Positions 42,210 through 51,298 are shown, counted from the stretch's first letter. The stretch is DNA of 64,000 nucleotides from Nocardia cyriacigeorgica (GCF_029868385.1 NZ_JARWNX010000056.1:202488-266487); one strand, 5' to 3'. Numbers and translations: made by a program. Notes: generated by a model not told the origin, from the sequence alone.

Positions 42210-42836
42210 ATGACCGAGGCCACCGCATCGCCCGCAGGCCGCGCCGCCGCGGGCGCCCGCAGGAAGAGCGCGCAGGATCGGCGCGCCGAACTGGTCGGCA
42301 TCGGGCTGCGCCTGCTCGTCGACACCCCCATCCACGAACTGTCCATCGATCGGGTCGCCGAGCAGGCCGGTATCTCGCGCGGGCTGCTGTTCCACTACTT
42401 CGACACCAAAACCGACTACTACGTCGCGGTGGTGGTCGCGGCGTCGCGCCGCATGCTCGATCAGGCGCGCGACCCGGGCAAAGGCGGTAGCCGGGATCGG
42501 CTGCGGGCGATCACCACCGGCTATGTGGCATTCATCCGCCGCCGGACCCGCAATTACGTGTCATTGGTGCGCGGTGGCGCGGGCGGCGACGAACGAGTGG
42601 TCGGTGCGTTCCGTGACGCGCGGACCGAACTGGCCGAGCGGATCGTGCACGCCGCCGGCATCACCGATCCCACCCCGTGGCAGATCATGACGGTGCGCGG
42701 CTGGCTGGCCATGGGTGAGGAGATCGCCATCGAGAGCACCCGATGTGAGGTCACGACCGCCGAGGTCGTCGAGACGCTGCTCGATCAGTTGGCGTCCACA
42801 CTGGCCGTCGTCAGCGAGACGACACCGAGGCGCTGA
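42210..42836 (+). CDS. TetR-family regulator, likely autoregulated
   Basis: A 208-residue TetR: basic N-terminal extension, then HTH residues about 25-70 (ELVGIGLRLLVDTPIHELSIDRVAEQAGISRGLLFHYF), and an all-helical ligand domain with RTRNYVSLVRGGAGGDERV typical of the TetR_C_13-type subgroup. The divergent SDR and the twin TTGAGC palindromes make these the probable targets. ATG 42210 is preceded by GTG 42207; the -10 position suggests a leaderless message using one of them. Confidence 0.92.
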   Translation: MTEATASPAGRAAAGARRKSAQDRRAELVGIGLRLLVDTPIHELSIDRVAEQAGISRGLLFHYFDTKTDYYVAVVVAASRRMLDQARDPGKGGSRDRLRAITTGYVAFIRRRTRNYVSLVRGGAGGDERVVGAFRDARTELAERIVHAAGITDPTPWQIMTVRGWLAMGEEIAIESTRCEVTTAEVVETLLDQLASTLAVVSETTPRR

Positions 42837-42855
42837 CATTCACGCGGGCGGCCCG

Positions 42856-43458
42856 TCAGGCGTCGGCTGTCGGCCTCGCCCGACCGGTGACCGCCAGCGA
42901 TGCGAACACCGCCGCCCGGACCCGTTCGGCGACGGCCTCGGGCGAGGAGGATTCGAACTTTCCGTCGAGGTACAAAAACGCCAGCCCGTGGACCAGCGCC
43001 CACAGCGCGGTCGCCATCGATTCCGGGTCCGATTCCGGGAATACCTGCCGGGCAATCGAATCGACATAGCCCTTGATCGCCTCGGTCGCGGCCAGCCGTT
43101 CCGGACTGGAGGGGTCGCACGGCTCGGCGAACATCACCCGGAACAACCCCGGCCGATCCAGGGCGAACCGGACGTAGGCGATGGCGATGGCGGACAGATC
43201 ATCGGCGGTGGTCGGCGCCGGATGCGCGGCGACGAGATCGGTGGCCAATTCGCGGTAGCCCACCGCGGCCACCGCCGACAACAGGGCATCGCGATCGGCG
43301 AAATGCCGGTACGGAGCGGCTGTGGAGACCCCGGCCCGCCGCGCCGCCGCGCGCAGCGACAGCTCGGATGCGCCGCCCTCCTCGAGCAACTCCACGGCGG
43401 CACGCACGAGCGCACCGGGCAGATCGCCGTGGTGATACGACGTGGTCGACGTTGGCAT
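42856..43458 (-). CDS. TetR-family regulator with WHG domain
   Basis: A 200-residue TetR: SYHHGDLPGALVRAAVELLEEGG opening, HTH SLRAAARRAGVSTAAPYRHFADRDALLSAV, and a WHG-type C-terminal domain (DRPGLFRVMFAEP, WALVHGLAFLYLDGK). It lies in the opposite direction to the dead OYE fragment at 43533 and shares its promoter region, where GCTTACAT-N8-ATGTTAGC overlaps the rightward promoter. The same motif lies upstream of the decarboxylase-like/aldehyde-dehydrogenase operon, the likely surviving target. Confidence 0.92.
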   Translation of the reverse strand: MPTSTTSYHHGDLPGALVRAAVELLEEGGASELSLRAAARRAGVSTAAPYRHFADRDALLSAVAAVGYRELATDLVAAHPAPTTADDLSAIAIAYVRFALDRPGLFRVMFAEPCDPSSPERLAATEAIKGYVDSIARQVFPESDPESMATALWALVHGLAFLYLDGKFESSSPEAVAERVRAAVFASLAVTGRARPTADA

Positions 43459-43475
43459 GATTCCAATCTAGCAAG

Positions 43476-43507
43476 TTGACGACGCTTACATCTCCCCTAA
43501 TGTTAGC
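43476..43507 (+). promoter_or_regulatory. Promoter with TetR-type operator upstream of the OYE remnant
   Basis: TTGACG (43476-43481) and TAATGT (43498-43503) with 16-bp spacing form a good rightward promoter. The spacer and -10 carry the dyad GCTTACAT (43484-43491), 8 bp, ATGTTAGC (43500-43507), one mismatch from perfect. It now reads into a gene fragment only. Confidence 0.7.
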
Positions 43508-43532
43508 AACGCGCACATGCGGCGTCCACCCA

Positions 43533-43661
43533 CATATCCGCGCCACCGTGTCATCGAACTTCTCCATCGCGGTGAAACTGAACTCGGCGGATTTCCAGCG
43601 CGGCGGCTTCGACGCCGAGGACGCGCACAGAGTGATCGAGATCGCCGATCAGCGGGTGCAG
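43533..43661 (+). pseudogene. Fragment of an Old Yellow Enzyme (NADH:flavin oxidoreductase)
   Basis: The frame through 43545-43661 reads FSIAVKLNSADFQRGGFDAE followed by DAHRVIEIAD, which matches the internal strand and helix of OYE/NADH:flavin oxidoreductases (family pattern F-VAVKLNSADFQRGGF--EDA). The approximately 200 residues before and 100 or more after it are missing; the frame continues as arginine-rich nonsense. The promoter at 43476 faces it, so a TetR-controlled OYE gene was deleted here. The remainder of the gap to 43752 shows nothing. Confidence 0.65.
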
Positions 43662-43752
43662 AGCAGCGCGCTTCGCCGCTATTCGCGGTGGCTCGGATCG
43701 AAGGATCGCCACCGGGCCGCGGCAGCCACGGCGCGGTGTTCTCGTGTCCGGT

Positions 43753-45351
43753 TCAGCGGGCGCCGACGGCTTTCAGTACCCGCAGCGCCGTCGTCAGCAT
43801 GGCCGCCCAGACGCGATGCGGAATGCCCGCGGGTGCGTTGAATCCCTGGAGGCGTTGCTGGGCGACCGTCTGCGGCTCGGTGTATTTCAGGATGCCGTCG
43901 GCGCCGTGGCGGCGGCCGAGGCCCGAATCACCCATGCCACCCATCGGGGAGTCGATGCTGCCCCATGCCGCGGCGTAGGCGTCGTTGACATTGACCGTGC
44001 CCGCGTGCAGACGCGCCGCCACAGCGCGCCCCCTGGCGCCGTTGCGGCTCCAGACGCTGGCATTGAGGCCGTAGGGGGTGGCGTTCGCCAGCGCGATGGC
44101 GTCCTCCACATCGTCGTACGGGTAGATGCTGACGACGGGGCCGAAGGTCTCGTGGTCGTAGAGGGTCATCTCGGGAGTGACATCGGTGAGGATGGTCGGT
44201 TCGTAGAACAGCGGGCCGAGATCCGGGCGCGCCCGACCGCCGGCGAGGACGGTCGCGCCCTTGGCGACGGCGTCCGCGACATGGGCGGTGACCGTGTCCA
44301 GCTGCGCCTGATTGGTCAGACAGCCGACGTCGCTGCTGTAGTCGTAGGCGGCGCCGAGCCGCAATTTCTTGGTGCGCGAGACGAACTCGGAGACGAACCG
44401 GTCGCGGATGGACTCGGCGACGTACATGCGCTCGATGGATACACAGAGCTGGCCGGTCGACGGGAAGCAGGCGTTGATCGCGCCATCGGCGCTGCGGCCG
44501 ATATCGGCGTCGTCGAGTACCAGCATGGCGTTCTTGCCGCCGAGTTCCAGCGAGGAACCGATCAGCCGCTCCCCCGCATCGCGGGCGATCTTGCGTCCAC
44601 TGGCGGTGGAGCCGGTGAACATCAGGTAGTCGGCATTGTCCATCAACGCACCGCCGATGGAGCTGCCGCGGCCGACCACCATCTGCCACACACCGGCGGG
44701 CAGGCCGGCCTCATGCATCAGATCCAGCGCCCACAGCGCGGTGAGCGCGGTCTGCGTATCGGGCTTCTGCACCACCGCGTTGCCCGCCATGAGCGCTGGA
44801 ATGGCATCGCCTGCCGCCATGCTCAACGGGTAATTCCACGGTGAGATGACGGCGACCACACCCTTGGGATGGCGCAGTTCTGTGGTGTGCGTCAGCAGCG
44901 GGATCGCGCCGCGCCGACGGGTCGGTGCGAGCAGTTTCGCGGCATTGCGCGCGTAATACCTGGCGGTGATGGCGATATCGCTGACTTCGAGGAACGCGTC
45001 CCTTCGGGTCTTACCGCTCTCGGCCTGCATCAGGTCGAGCACCTCGTTCTGCCGGTCGAGCACGAGGTCGTGGAAACGCAGCATGATCGCTTTGCGCTCG
45101 CGGATGGATCGTTGCGCCCAGGCGGCCTGGGCGCCGCGGGCGCGCGCGAATGCGGTCTCGACATCCGCTGGGGTGGAGACCGGCAGATCGGCCAGCGGGT
45201 CTCCGGTGTAGGGCGCGGTGGTCGTGACGCGTTCGGCGTCCGCGGCGGCCGTGACGCGGGCGGCGAGGCGCTCGATCAGCGGCGCGTTCACCGAGGCGGG
45301 CAGGCCGGAGCCGGGCGAAGGAGTGGACAGGGTGGCGGGTGTGGTGGGCAT
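43753..45351 (-). CDS. gabD2: Aldehyde dehydrogenase (succinate-semialdehyde dehydrogenase type)
   Basis: A 532-residue NAD(P)-dependent aldehyde dehydrogenase resembling M. tuberculosis GabD2. It has PWNYPLSMAAGDAIPALMAGN (NAD site), FTGSTASGRKIA, the catalytic Glu in LELGGKNAML, the nucleophile Cys in PSTGQLCVSIER, and ETFGPVVSIYPYDD. The C-terminus is about 40 residues longer than usual. It follows an acetoacetate-decarboxylase-like gene by 48 bp, suggesting joint removal of a ketone or acid intermediate. The precise aldehyde is not set by sequence. Confidence 0.88.
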   Translation of the reverse strand: MPTTPATLSTPSPGSGLPASVNAPLIERLAARVTAAADAERVTTTAPYTGDPLADLPVSTPADVETAFARARGAQAAWAQRSIRERKAIMLRFHDLVLDRQNEVLDLMQAESGKTRRDAFLEVSDIAITARYYARNAAKLLAPTRRRGAIPLLTHTTELRHPKGVVAVISPWNYPLSMAAGDAIPALMAGNAVVQKPDTQTALTALWALDLMHEAGLPAGVWQMVVGRGSSIGGALMDNADYLMFTGSTASGRKIARDAGERLIGSSLELGGKNAMLVLDDADIGRSADGAINACFPSTGQLCVSIERMYVAESIRDRFVSEFVSRTKKLRLGAAYDYSSDVGCLTNQAQLDTVTAHVADAVAKGATVLAGGRARPDLGPLFYEPTILTDVTPEMTLYDHETFGPVVSIYPYDDVEDAIALANATPYGLNASVWSRNGARGRAVAARLHAGTVNVNDAYAAAWGSIDSPMGGMGDSGLGRRHGADGILKYTEPQTVAQQRLQGFNAPAGIPHRVWAAMLTTALRVLKAVGAR

Positions 45352-45399
45352 GACGGCTCCGATGTTGTCTCGGTCGGTGGGATTGCCGAGGGAGGTGGC

Positions 45400-46317
45400 C
45401 TAGTTCCGGGCCGGGACCGCGATCGGAACCGGCATGTGCAGGGCGAGCTGCCCTTCGGTGGTGACGTCGAGGCGAACTGCCTTGATCGGCTCGAGCGACC
45501 GCAGATCGTCGGCCATCCGGCCCTGGCCGATCTGGAGGTCGAGATTGCGCGGAAGGCGCGCGGTTCCGGCCGAGAGCACATTGGTCTGGCTCAGGGTCGA
45601 ATGCCACACCCCGCCGATACAGGTGTAGGAGGTGAGCGACGAGACGTGCGCACCGGAGGCGAACGCGGTCTGCGCGGGGGTGGCCACCGCGAGCGCCAGA
45701 TCGGTGTCGCCGTTGTCGTTGGCGACGTGTGCGACGGTCCGGTCGGCATCGATGTCGACATCGAGGTCGGTCACCCATTTCGGGAAGCCGTAGCCATCGT
45801 GGCCGCGGACCTGGGCGATATCGGAACTGACCGGAAGCGACAGCACATAGGAATCGAGATGATCGTTGTCGAGGGCTGTGACGAGGTCGAGGAATCCGAG
45901 TCGCCCGTGCCGGGCGGGCCGCACGGCCACACCGACGGCGGCTTCGGTGTAGAAGTCGATATCGCAGACGTCGTAGCGGAAGAACATGACCGAGACCAGA
46001 CCGAGGCCGGGCGCGACCTGGAGCGGCGCCAGTTCCCGCGGCAGGCGCTCACGGATCGCCCTGGTGCGGGCGAGCATGGTGAGCCGCGTGGTCGAGATGC
46101 GGTAGTAGAAGTTCGGGGTCAGCGTCTCCCCGATCGGCGAATCGACCTTGGTCTTGCGCAGCTTCCGGAAGAAGTCCACGCTGCTGACGCGGGGATCACG
46201 GGACACCTCGTCGAGATCGGTGTTCATCCGGTAGCGGTCGTACAGGCCGCCCTTCGGGACGGCGACCGTGCGGCCACCCAGATCGACCTCGACTGTCTCC
46301 TGGCGGGTCGGTGACAT
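45400..46317 (-). CDS. Acetoacetate-decarboxylase-family protein
   Basis: A 305-residue member of the ADC-like superfamily, longer than clostridial Adc (about 245). It shows VMFFRYDVCDIDFYTEAAVGVAV and RGHDGYGFPKWVTDLDVDID, which resembles ADC's GFPK segment, but the classical catalytic Lys in the ExxK pair is not clearly identified, so it may carry out a different reaction (cyclase, hydratase or lyase activity is known in this superfamily). ATG 46317 has AAGGGAG 8 nt upstream. It is the first gene of an operon with an aldehyde dehydrogenase, and its promoter shares an operator motif with the TetR at 42856-43458. Confidence 0.8.
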   Translation of the reverse strand: MSPTRQETVEVDLGGRTVAVPKGGLYDRYRMNTDLDEVSRDPRVSSVDFFRKLRKTKVDSPIGETLTPNFYYRISTTRLTMLARTRAIRERLPRELAPLQVAPGLGLVSVMFFRYDVCDIDFYTEAAVGVAVRPARHGRLGFLDLVTALDNDHLDSYVLSLPVSSDIAQVRGHDGYGFPKWVTDLDVDIDADRTVAHVANDNGDTDLALAVATPAQTAFASGAHVSSLTSYTCIGGVWHSTLSQTNVLSAGTARLPRNLDLQIGQGRMADDLRSLEPIKAVRLDVTTEGQLALHMPVPIAVPARN

Positions 46318-46348
46318 CGGCAAAGCTCCCTTGCTAAATGTGTCCAGT

Positions 46349-46387
46349 GCTAACATCGAGGCTAACGGGATATGTAAGCACTGTCAA
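46349..46387 (-). promoter_or_regulatory. Promoter and TetR-type operator of the decarboxylase-like/ALDH operon
   Basis: On the minus strand TTGACA (46387-46382) and TAGCCT (46364-46359), spacing 17 bp, form the promoter. The spacer holds GCTTACAT (complement of 46372-46379), paired 15 bp away with ATGTTAGC (complement of 46349-46356). The same TTGAC-x-GCTTACAT layout occurs at 43476-43491. Confidence 0.68.
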
Positions 46388-46638
46388 CAAATGGGTGCTG
46401 CCACGCCGACGTCAGCCGCGCCACCATCTGCTGCGTCCCGGACGCCTCGAGAGGGCTGCGCGCACCGGCGGCGAGGCCGATGGCCAGTCCCAGCGCGGTC
46501 ACGCGCGGCGCACGCACCGAACCACGCACATCGCGCCGAAGCCGGTACCCGCGATCGGCTGATCACGAACCGATGCGATCAAACCTTTCGGCGCGAACGG
46601 CACCCGCTGGCAACACGACAGCTGCGATCGGCCGCCCA
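46388..46638. other. Intergenic gap, nothing recognised
   Basis: Between the ADC-like operon promoter and the end of the LuxR-type gene. Frames here are short and arginine-rich, and I see no gene, repeat or clear terminator. Confidence 0.7.
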
Positions 46639-49299
46639 TCACTCGACCGCGCGGCCGAGCAGAAACGCGACCAGCTCGTCCCGGTTGGCCACACCGGTCT
46701 TCTGGGCGGCGCGGTACAGGTGGCCCTCCACGGTCCGGGTGGACAGGTGCAGCCGTTCGGCGATCTTGCGGCTGGTCAGACCTTCGGCCACGAGGTGGAT
46801 GATCTCGCGCTCACGGCCGGTCAGCGCGACCGGCTGCATAGCGATCCGCAAGGCGGGAGTGTCGGCGGTGGCGCATGTGTCGGCGAGGCGGTGGGCTTCC
46901 CGGACGGCGAGTTGGGCATGACCATTACGCCCGGCGGCGGTGTACAGCGAGCCCGCCTGGGCGTACGCATCGGCGGCGGCGACCATATCGCCCATGTCCA
47001 GATAGCGCGCCGCGGCCCGCTCCACTCCGGTGGCGTCGCGGGCGGCGAGGGCGGCCGCGTGCTCGGCCGCGATCGCCGCGCGTGGGCCCTGCACCAGCTC
47101 GGTGAGTGCCGCCAACCGGGGCGCGCCGGAGGGGTCGCCGAATTGGGTCGCGGTCTGGAGGCACAGCACCTCGTTGCCGTATTCGCCGCGTTCGCGCGCC
47201 GCCAGCACCGCTTCGTTCACCACCGCGGTTGCCTCCGTGATGGCGCCTTCGGCGGCGAGGGCCCATGCGGTGGACAGGCGAGCGGCGGTGCGCATGAACG
47301 TGTACTGGGCGGGCAGCACCGACTCCAGTTCCCGTAGCGCCTCGGACGCGACGTCATGACGTCCACTCATCGCGTAGGCCTCGGCCAGCCACAGCAGGAC
47401 CGCCGCGCGCAGGCCACTGGACTCGCGGTAGAGATCGATCGCCGCCCGGGTGTCCTCGAGCCAGCGCAGCGCCTCCGCGAGTTCACCGTGCGCGAGGGCG
47501 GAGTGGCCACGCAGCAGGGTGATCTGGGCGCTGGCGATACCGGGTGGCGCGTGCTCGGCCTGCTCCCGCAACCGGTCGACCACCTGCCGGTCCCGATCGA
47601 GATGACCGGAGAGCCGATAGGCGCGCACCTGGAGGGCGCCGAACCAGAACCGCAGATGTGAGGTCTCCGGGTTGTGGGCGGCGAAGGCGAAGCCCTCGGT
47701 GGCGGCGCGTTCCATACCCGCGATGTCACCGAGGGCGCCGAGTCCCTGGACGTAGGCCGCCGAGGCCATCACCGCATGGAACGGCGGCAGGCCAGGATCG
47801 GCCAGCGCCGCGGCCGCGGTGTCGGCGCCGCGACGCGGACGTCCCTGCACCACGTGCATACACGCCGACACTGCCTGATGCGCGGCGTGCAGACCATGGC
47901 GCTCGGCGTCGGGCTCGCAGGCCGCCAGTACGGCGTCGGCGCCCACCGGGTCGCCGAGCATCCAGACCAGATTGGCGGCGCGCACCGTCGCGGCATGCAC
48001 TCGCACGGTGACCTCGTCGGCGGATTCCAGGCGCGCCAGCACGGTTTCGGCGTCGGCGCCGCGCCCGAGCAACACCAGCACCAGGGCGTAGGTCAGCTGT
48101 GTCACCGGATCGCCACCCGCTTGGCCCGCGGCGTAGGCGAGCCGTTCGGCGGTGGTGAGATCGAGCAGTTGCATGGCCGCGCGGGCCGCGACGGTCAGCA
48201 GCACGGGTTCGGGCCGATGATCGGATTCCAGTGCGAGCATCGCGCGCTGCACCACGATCCTCGGGTCGGTGTCATCGGTGTGTGCGAGGGCGTCGGCGAG
48301 GCGGCTGCGCAGGGTGCGCAACCGCATCTCACCCGCCGCGGCCCGGCGGGCTTCGCCGAACAGCGGATGGGCCAGCCGCACCGAACATCGGCCGGAGACG
48401 GTGTCGATATCGATGAGCTGCTGGGTTTCGGCCTGCTCGAGCGCGGCCGGATCGGTCAGCTCCGCCAGCACGGTCGCCTCGATCGGTTCGGCCAGCGCGA
48501 GCATGTCGAGCACATCGCGCAGCTCGGCATCCAGTGCGCCCATGCGGTGCGCGATCAGCTCGCTCAGGCCGGGCGATACGGCGGGCCGGCCTTCCCACAC
48601 CCACACCGGACCGGCGCGATGCAGCCGCCCGGCCGCGGTCTCGTCGGCGGTGAGCTGGCGCAGGAACAGTGTGTTGCCGCGGGTGATGTCCCATAACCGG
48701 CGGAAGCTGCTCGACTCGATCTGCCCGCCGAGGGCGGTCTCGAGCAGACCACGGGTCTCGCTCTCCGACAGTGGCTGCAATTCGATGCGTTCGATGAGGC
48801 GGTCTTTCCACAGCGCGGTGATCGCGGCCGGGCACGATGTATGTGAGCGGGCAGTCAGGACGACGACCGCGAGGTGCCGAGACACCAGCTGGTGCACCAC
48901 GAATGCCGAGACCTCGTCGAGCAGATGGGCGTCGTCGACGCCGATGAGCGCGCGCCGTCCCGGTGGGGCCGCGGCCAGCGCGGATACGAGCCGTTGGGTG
49001 CGTTCCAGGGTGTCGCTGCCGAGCGCGGCCTCCGAGGCCGCCGCACCGAACGCGCCGAGCGCGATCGATCGGGACGAATCGGTGGCCGCGAACCAGACCG
49101 GCTGCCAGGGCGGTCCGGCCGTGCCGAGCAGATGCCCCGCCAACCGGGTCTTGCCGACACCGGCCGCACCGGACAGGACGAGACCGCCCGCACGCATCGC
49201 GGTTTCGGCGGCACGCAGTTCCTCGGTGCGCCCGGTCAGGGGCCACAGCGCGCCGTCGCGTGGCGCGGCGCCGGAGCGGGGAACACTATGCGTCCGCAT
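46639..49299 (-). CDS. LAL-type LuxR-family regulator (ATPase plus HTH)
   Basis: An 886-residue large ATP-binding LuxR regulator. Walker A is GAAGVGKT near residue 43-50, Walker B is RALIGVDDAHLLDEV around residue 118; a long helical TPR-like middle follows; the C-terminal 60 residues are the GerE/LuxR HTH (LTGREREIIHLVAEGLTSRK then IAERLHLSTRTVEGHL). Such proteins control maltose, polyketide or stress genes in response to an unknown ligand. ATG 49299 overlaps the stop of an upstream mini sigma-like gene by 14 bp, so the pair is co-transcribed. No neighbouring target operon is obvious. Confidence 0.92.
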   Translation of the reverse strand: MRTHSVPRSGAAPRDGALWPLTGRTEELRAAETAMRAGGLVLSGAAGVGKTRLAGHLLGTAGPPWQPVWFAATDSSRSIALGAFGAAASEAALGSDTLERTQRLVSALAAAPPGRRALIGVDDAHLLDEVSAFVVHQLVSRHLAVVVLTARSHTSCPAAITALWKDRLIERIELQPLSESETRGLLETALGGQIESSSFRRLWDITRGNTLFLRQLTADETAAGRLHRAGPVWVWEGRPAVSPGLSELIAHRMGALDAELRDVLDMLALAEPIEATVLAELTDPAALEQAETQQLIDIDTVSGRCSVRLAHPLFGEARRAAAGEMRLRTLRSRLADALAHTDDTDPRIVVQRAMLALESDHRPEPVLLTVAARAAMQLLDLTTAERLAYAAGQAGGDPVTQLTYALVLVLLGRGADAETVLARLESADEVTVRVHAATVRAANLVWMLGDPVGADAVLAACEPDAERHGLHAAHQAVSACMHVVQGRPRRGADTAAAALADPGLPPFHAVMASAAYVQGLGALGDIAGMERAATEGFAFAAHNPETSHLRFWFGALQVRAYRLSGHLDRDRQVVDRLREQAEHAPPGIASAQITLLRGHSALAHGELAEALRWLEDTRAAIDLYRESSGLRAAVLLWLAEAYAMSGRHDVASEALRELESVLPAQYTFMRTAARLSTAWALAAEGAITEATAVVNEAVLAARERGEYGNEVLCLQTATQFGDPSGAPRLAALTELVQGPRAAIAAEHAAALAARDATGVERAAARYLDMGDMVAAADAYAQAGSLYTAAGRNGHAQLAVREAHRLADTCATADTPALRIAMQPVALTGREREIIHLVAEGLTSRKIAERLHLSTRTVEGHLYRAAQKTGVANRDELVAFLLGRAVE

Positions 49300-49513
49300 C
49301 GTCCTCGGCCAGTGCCGCCCGCAATTTTCCTTCGGCTATCCGGAGGAAGACGGTGACGGATTCGGGCGCGATGTCGAGGTACATGGCGAGTTGCTCATCC
49401 GAGATGCCGGTCTCGCGTAGCCGCAAGGCCAGTGAGTATGCCTGAGGTAGTCGATTCAGAGCCTGCTCCACGCCGGTTCGGGGTACCGGTCGCGGGGCGG
49501 TATCGCCGCCCAT
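49286..49513 (-). CDS. Mini sigma-factor region-4-like HTH protein
   Basis: A 75-residue protein: basic/proline-rich start, then QALNRLPQAYSLALRLRETG, ISDEQLAMYLDIAPESVTVFL, RIAEGKLRAAL, which resembles sigma-70 region 4.2 (LPxxYxxxxxLRxxGxSxxEIAxxLxISxxxVxxxLxRAxxxL). Region 2 is entirely absent, so it cannot be a conventional sigma factor; it may act as a co-regulator or DNA-binding adaptor. Its stop overlaps the LuxR-family start by 14 bp, implying co-translation. Such stand-alone region-4 proteins next to LAL regulators occur in actinobacteria. Confidence 0.75.
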   Translation of the reverse strand: MGGDTAPRPVPRTGVEQALNRLPQAYSLALRLRETGISDEQLAMYLDIAPESVTVFLRIAEGKLRAALAEDDADA

Positions 49514-49753
49514 TCACCCTCCTGACTCTACATCCGCTGACGGAAATGATCACGGGACCGAACCCCTTCAGTGCAACAGCGTGGGCGGGCGCCGAGGTGA
49601 GTAAACGGGTACTCGATCGCCTGTTCGCGGCGGTCGGGACAGCGAGCCGGGAAACGCAAGCCGAGTAGGCGATTACCCTATTCGGCCTTTCGCCGCGGGC
49701 CGACGATGAGTCGTAGGCACGAAGTCCGGCGTGCTGCACAGAAAGGTCCGATC

Positions 49754-51298
49754 ATGTCCCGACCACCACATTCCGCCGAGGCCGCACGCGATACCGCGAT
49801 ACGACGCTGCGATGTCTGCATCGTGGGAGCGGGAGCCACCGGACTGAACGCATTGTTCGTCGCCGCCCGTTATCTCACCCGTGAGCAGAAGGTCGTTCTC
49901 GTCGACAGCAGGCACCGGGTCGGCGGCATGTGGGTCGACACCTATCCGTATGTGCGATTGCATCAGCCGCACGGCTTCTTCACCGCGGGCGATATCGCCT
50001 GGACGCTCGACCGGGAGCGCTCCCATCTGGCGACGAAGGGCGAGGTCCTCGATCACCTGGCGTATTGCCTCGACACGATCGAGCAGCGGGTGCGGGTCGA
50101 CGAGCTGTTCGGCTGGACGATGGTCTCGCATGAGGAGACCGACGGTCTCGTCAGGGCCACCTGTGTGTCCGCGGACGGCCGGTCCCAGGTGATCGAGACG
50201 AAACGGCTGATCAAGGCGTACGGCTTCCGCATCACCCCCAACGATCCGCTCGACCTCTCCAGTACGCGGGTCCGCTCGGTGTCGCCCGACTACTGCGATA
50301 TGCGCGGCGATGAGATGCGCGAGGGTGCCGAACCGGTGTGGATCGTCGGCAGCGGTAAGACAGCCATGGACACCGCGCACACGCTCATCACCGAATATCC
50401 CGGCCGCGAGGTGAATCTCCTCGCGGGATCGGGCACATTCTTCAACGATCGCGATCGGTTCTTCCCCACCGGCGCCCGCAGATGGTGGGACGGCGAGCTG
50501 GTGAGTGGTTTCCTCCGGGCAACGACCCGCCGCTTCGACGGGACCAACGAGGCGGCCGTGTGGGAGTGGCATCGCGCGACATTCGGCACCTGGCCGACTC
50601 CTGAGACCGGCAGTTTCCTGCTCGGCATTCTCTCCGAATCGGAGAACGCGACGATCGCCGCGGGTACGAACGAGGTGCTCATGGATCATCTCGTGGACGC
50701 CGTCGACGACGACGGCACGCCCCAGCTGATCCTGCGCAGCGGTGCGCGCAAGGCGATCCCGCCGGGTAGCTGGATCGTGAACTGCACCGGCTACCTCATG
50801 CGGCACGACCATCCCTACGAGCCGTATGTCTCCGACAGCGGTGCGGTGCTGTCGATCCAGCCGCGGTCGGCGACCATGCACCTGACAACGATGATCGGCT
50901 ATTTCCTGACACATCTGATGTTCTCGGACAAGCTCACCGAGGTTCCGCTCTACGCTCTCGATGTGCCGGATCTGATCGGCAAGTCGAAAACGGTGCTGCC
51001 GTATACGGTCCTCGCGCTCACCCAATACAACGCGAGCCTGCTCTACGACGCCCTGCCGAGCGCGGTGTTCGGTGAGTGCGGACTGGATTTCGACCGGTGG
51101 TATCCCCTGCCGCGGCGGGCGCTGGCAATGGCACGATTCGCGCTCACCCACCGCCGCGATCGGGCGCATCTGCGCCACGTCCTCGACACCGTCCGCGAAC
51201 GATTCGATGTTCGTTGTGGCCCGCTGGCCGATGACGATGGTCCGGCGGCTATCGGGATACCGTCGCGGCGCAGCGCTTCGTCGGACGCTTCGTATTGA
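49754..51298 (+). CDS. Flavoprotein monooxygenase-like NAD(P)/FAD protein
   Basis: A 514-residue flavoprotein. The FAD Rossmann motif is CDVCIVGAGATGLNALFVA; GGMWVDTYPYVRLHQPHGFF resembles the GG-W/Y-PxxxC region of FMOs; the second nucleotide motif is VWIVGSGKTAMDTAHTL. The BVMO FxGxxxHxxxW motif is not seen, so it is an unclassified FMO-like oxidoreductase. ATG 49754 has AAAGG just upstream. It converges on alkB, with the 3' ends overlapping by 50 bp. Confidence 0.82.
   Translation: MSRPPHSAEAARDTAIRRCDVCIVGAGATGLNALFVAARYLTREQKVVLVDSRHRVGGMWVDTYPYVRLHQPHGFFTAGDIAWTLDRERSHLATKGEVLDHLAYCLDTIEQRVRVDELFGWTMVSHEETDGLVRATCVSADGRSQVIETKRLIKAYGFRITPNDPLDLSSTRVRSVSPDYCDMRGDEMREGAEPVWIVGSGKTAMDTAHTLITEYPGREVNLLAGSGTFFNDRDRFFPTGARRWWDGELVSGFLRATTRRFDGTNEAAVWEWHRATFGTWPTPETGSFLLGILSESENATIAAGTNEVLMDHLVDAVDDDGTPQLILRSGARKAIPPGSWIVNCTGYLMRHDHPYEPYVSDSGAVLSIQPRSATMHLTTMIGYFLTHLMFSDKLTEVPLYALDVPDLIGKSKTVLPYTVLALTQYNASLLYDALPSAVFGECGLDFDRWYPLPRRALAMARFALTHRRDRAHLRHVLDTVRERFDVRCGPLADDDGPAAIGIPSRRSASSDASY

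Noticed and set aside
49546..49668. Short plus-strand frame of 40 residues before the flavoprotein
   Set aside because: No ribosome site and no recognisable character; it may be chance.
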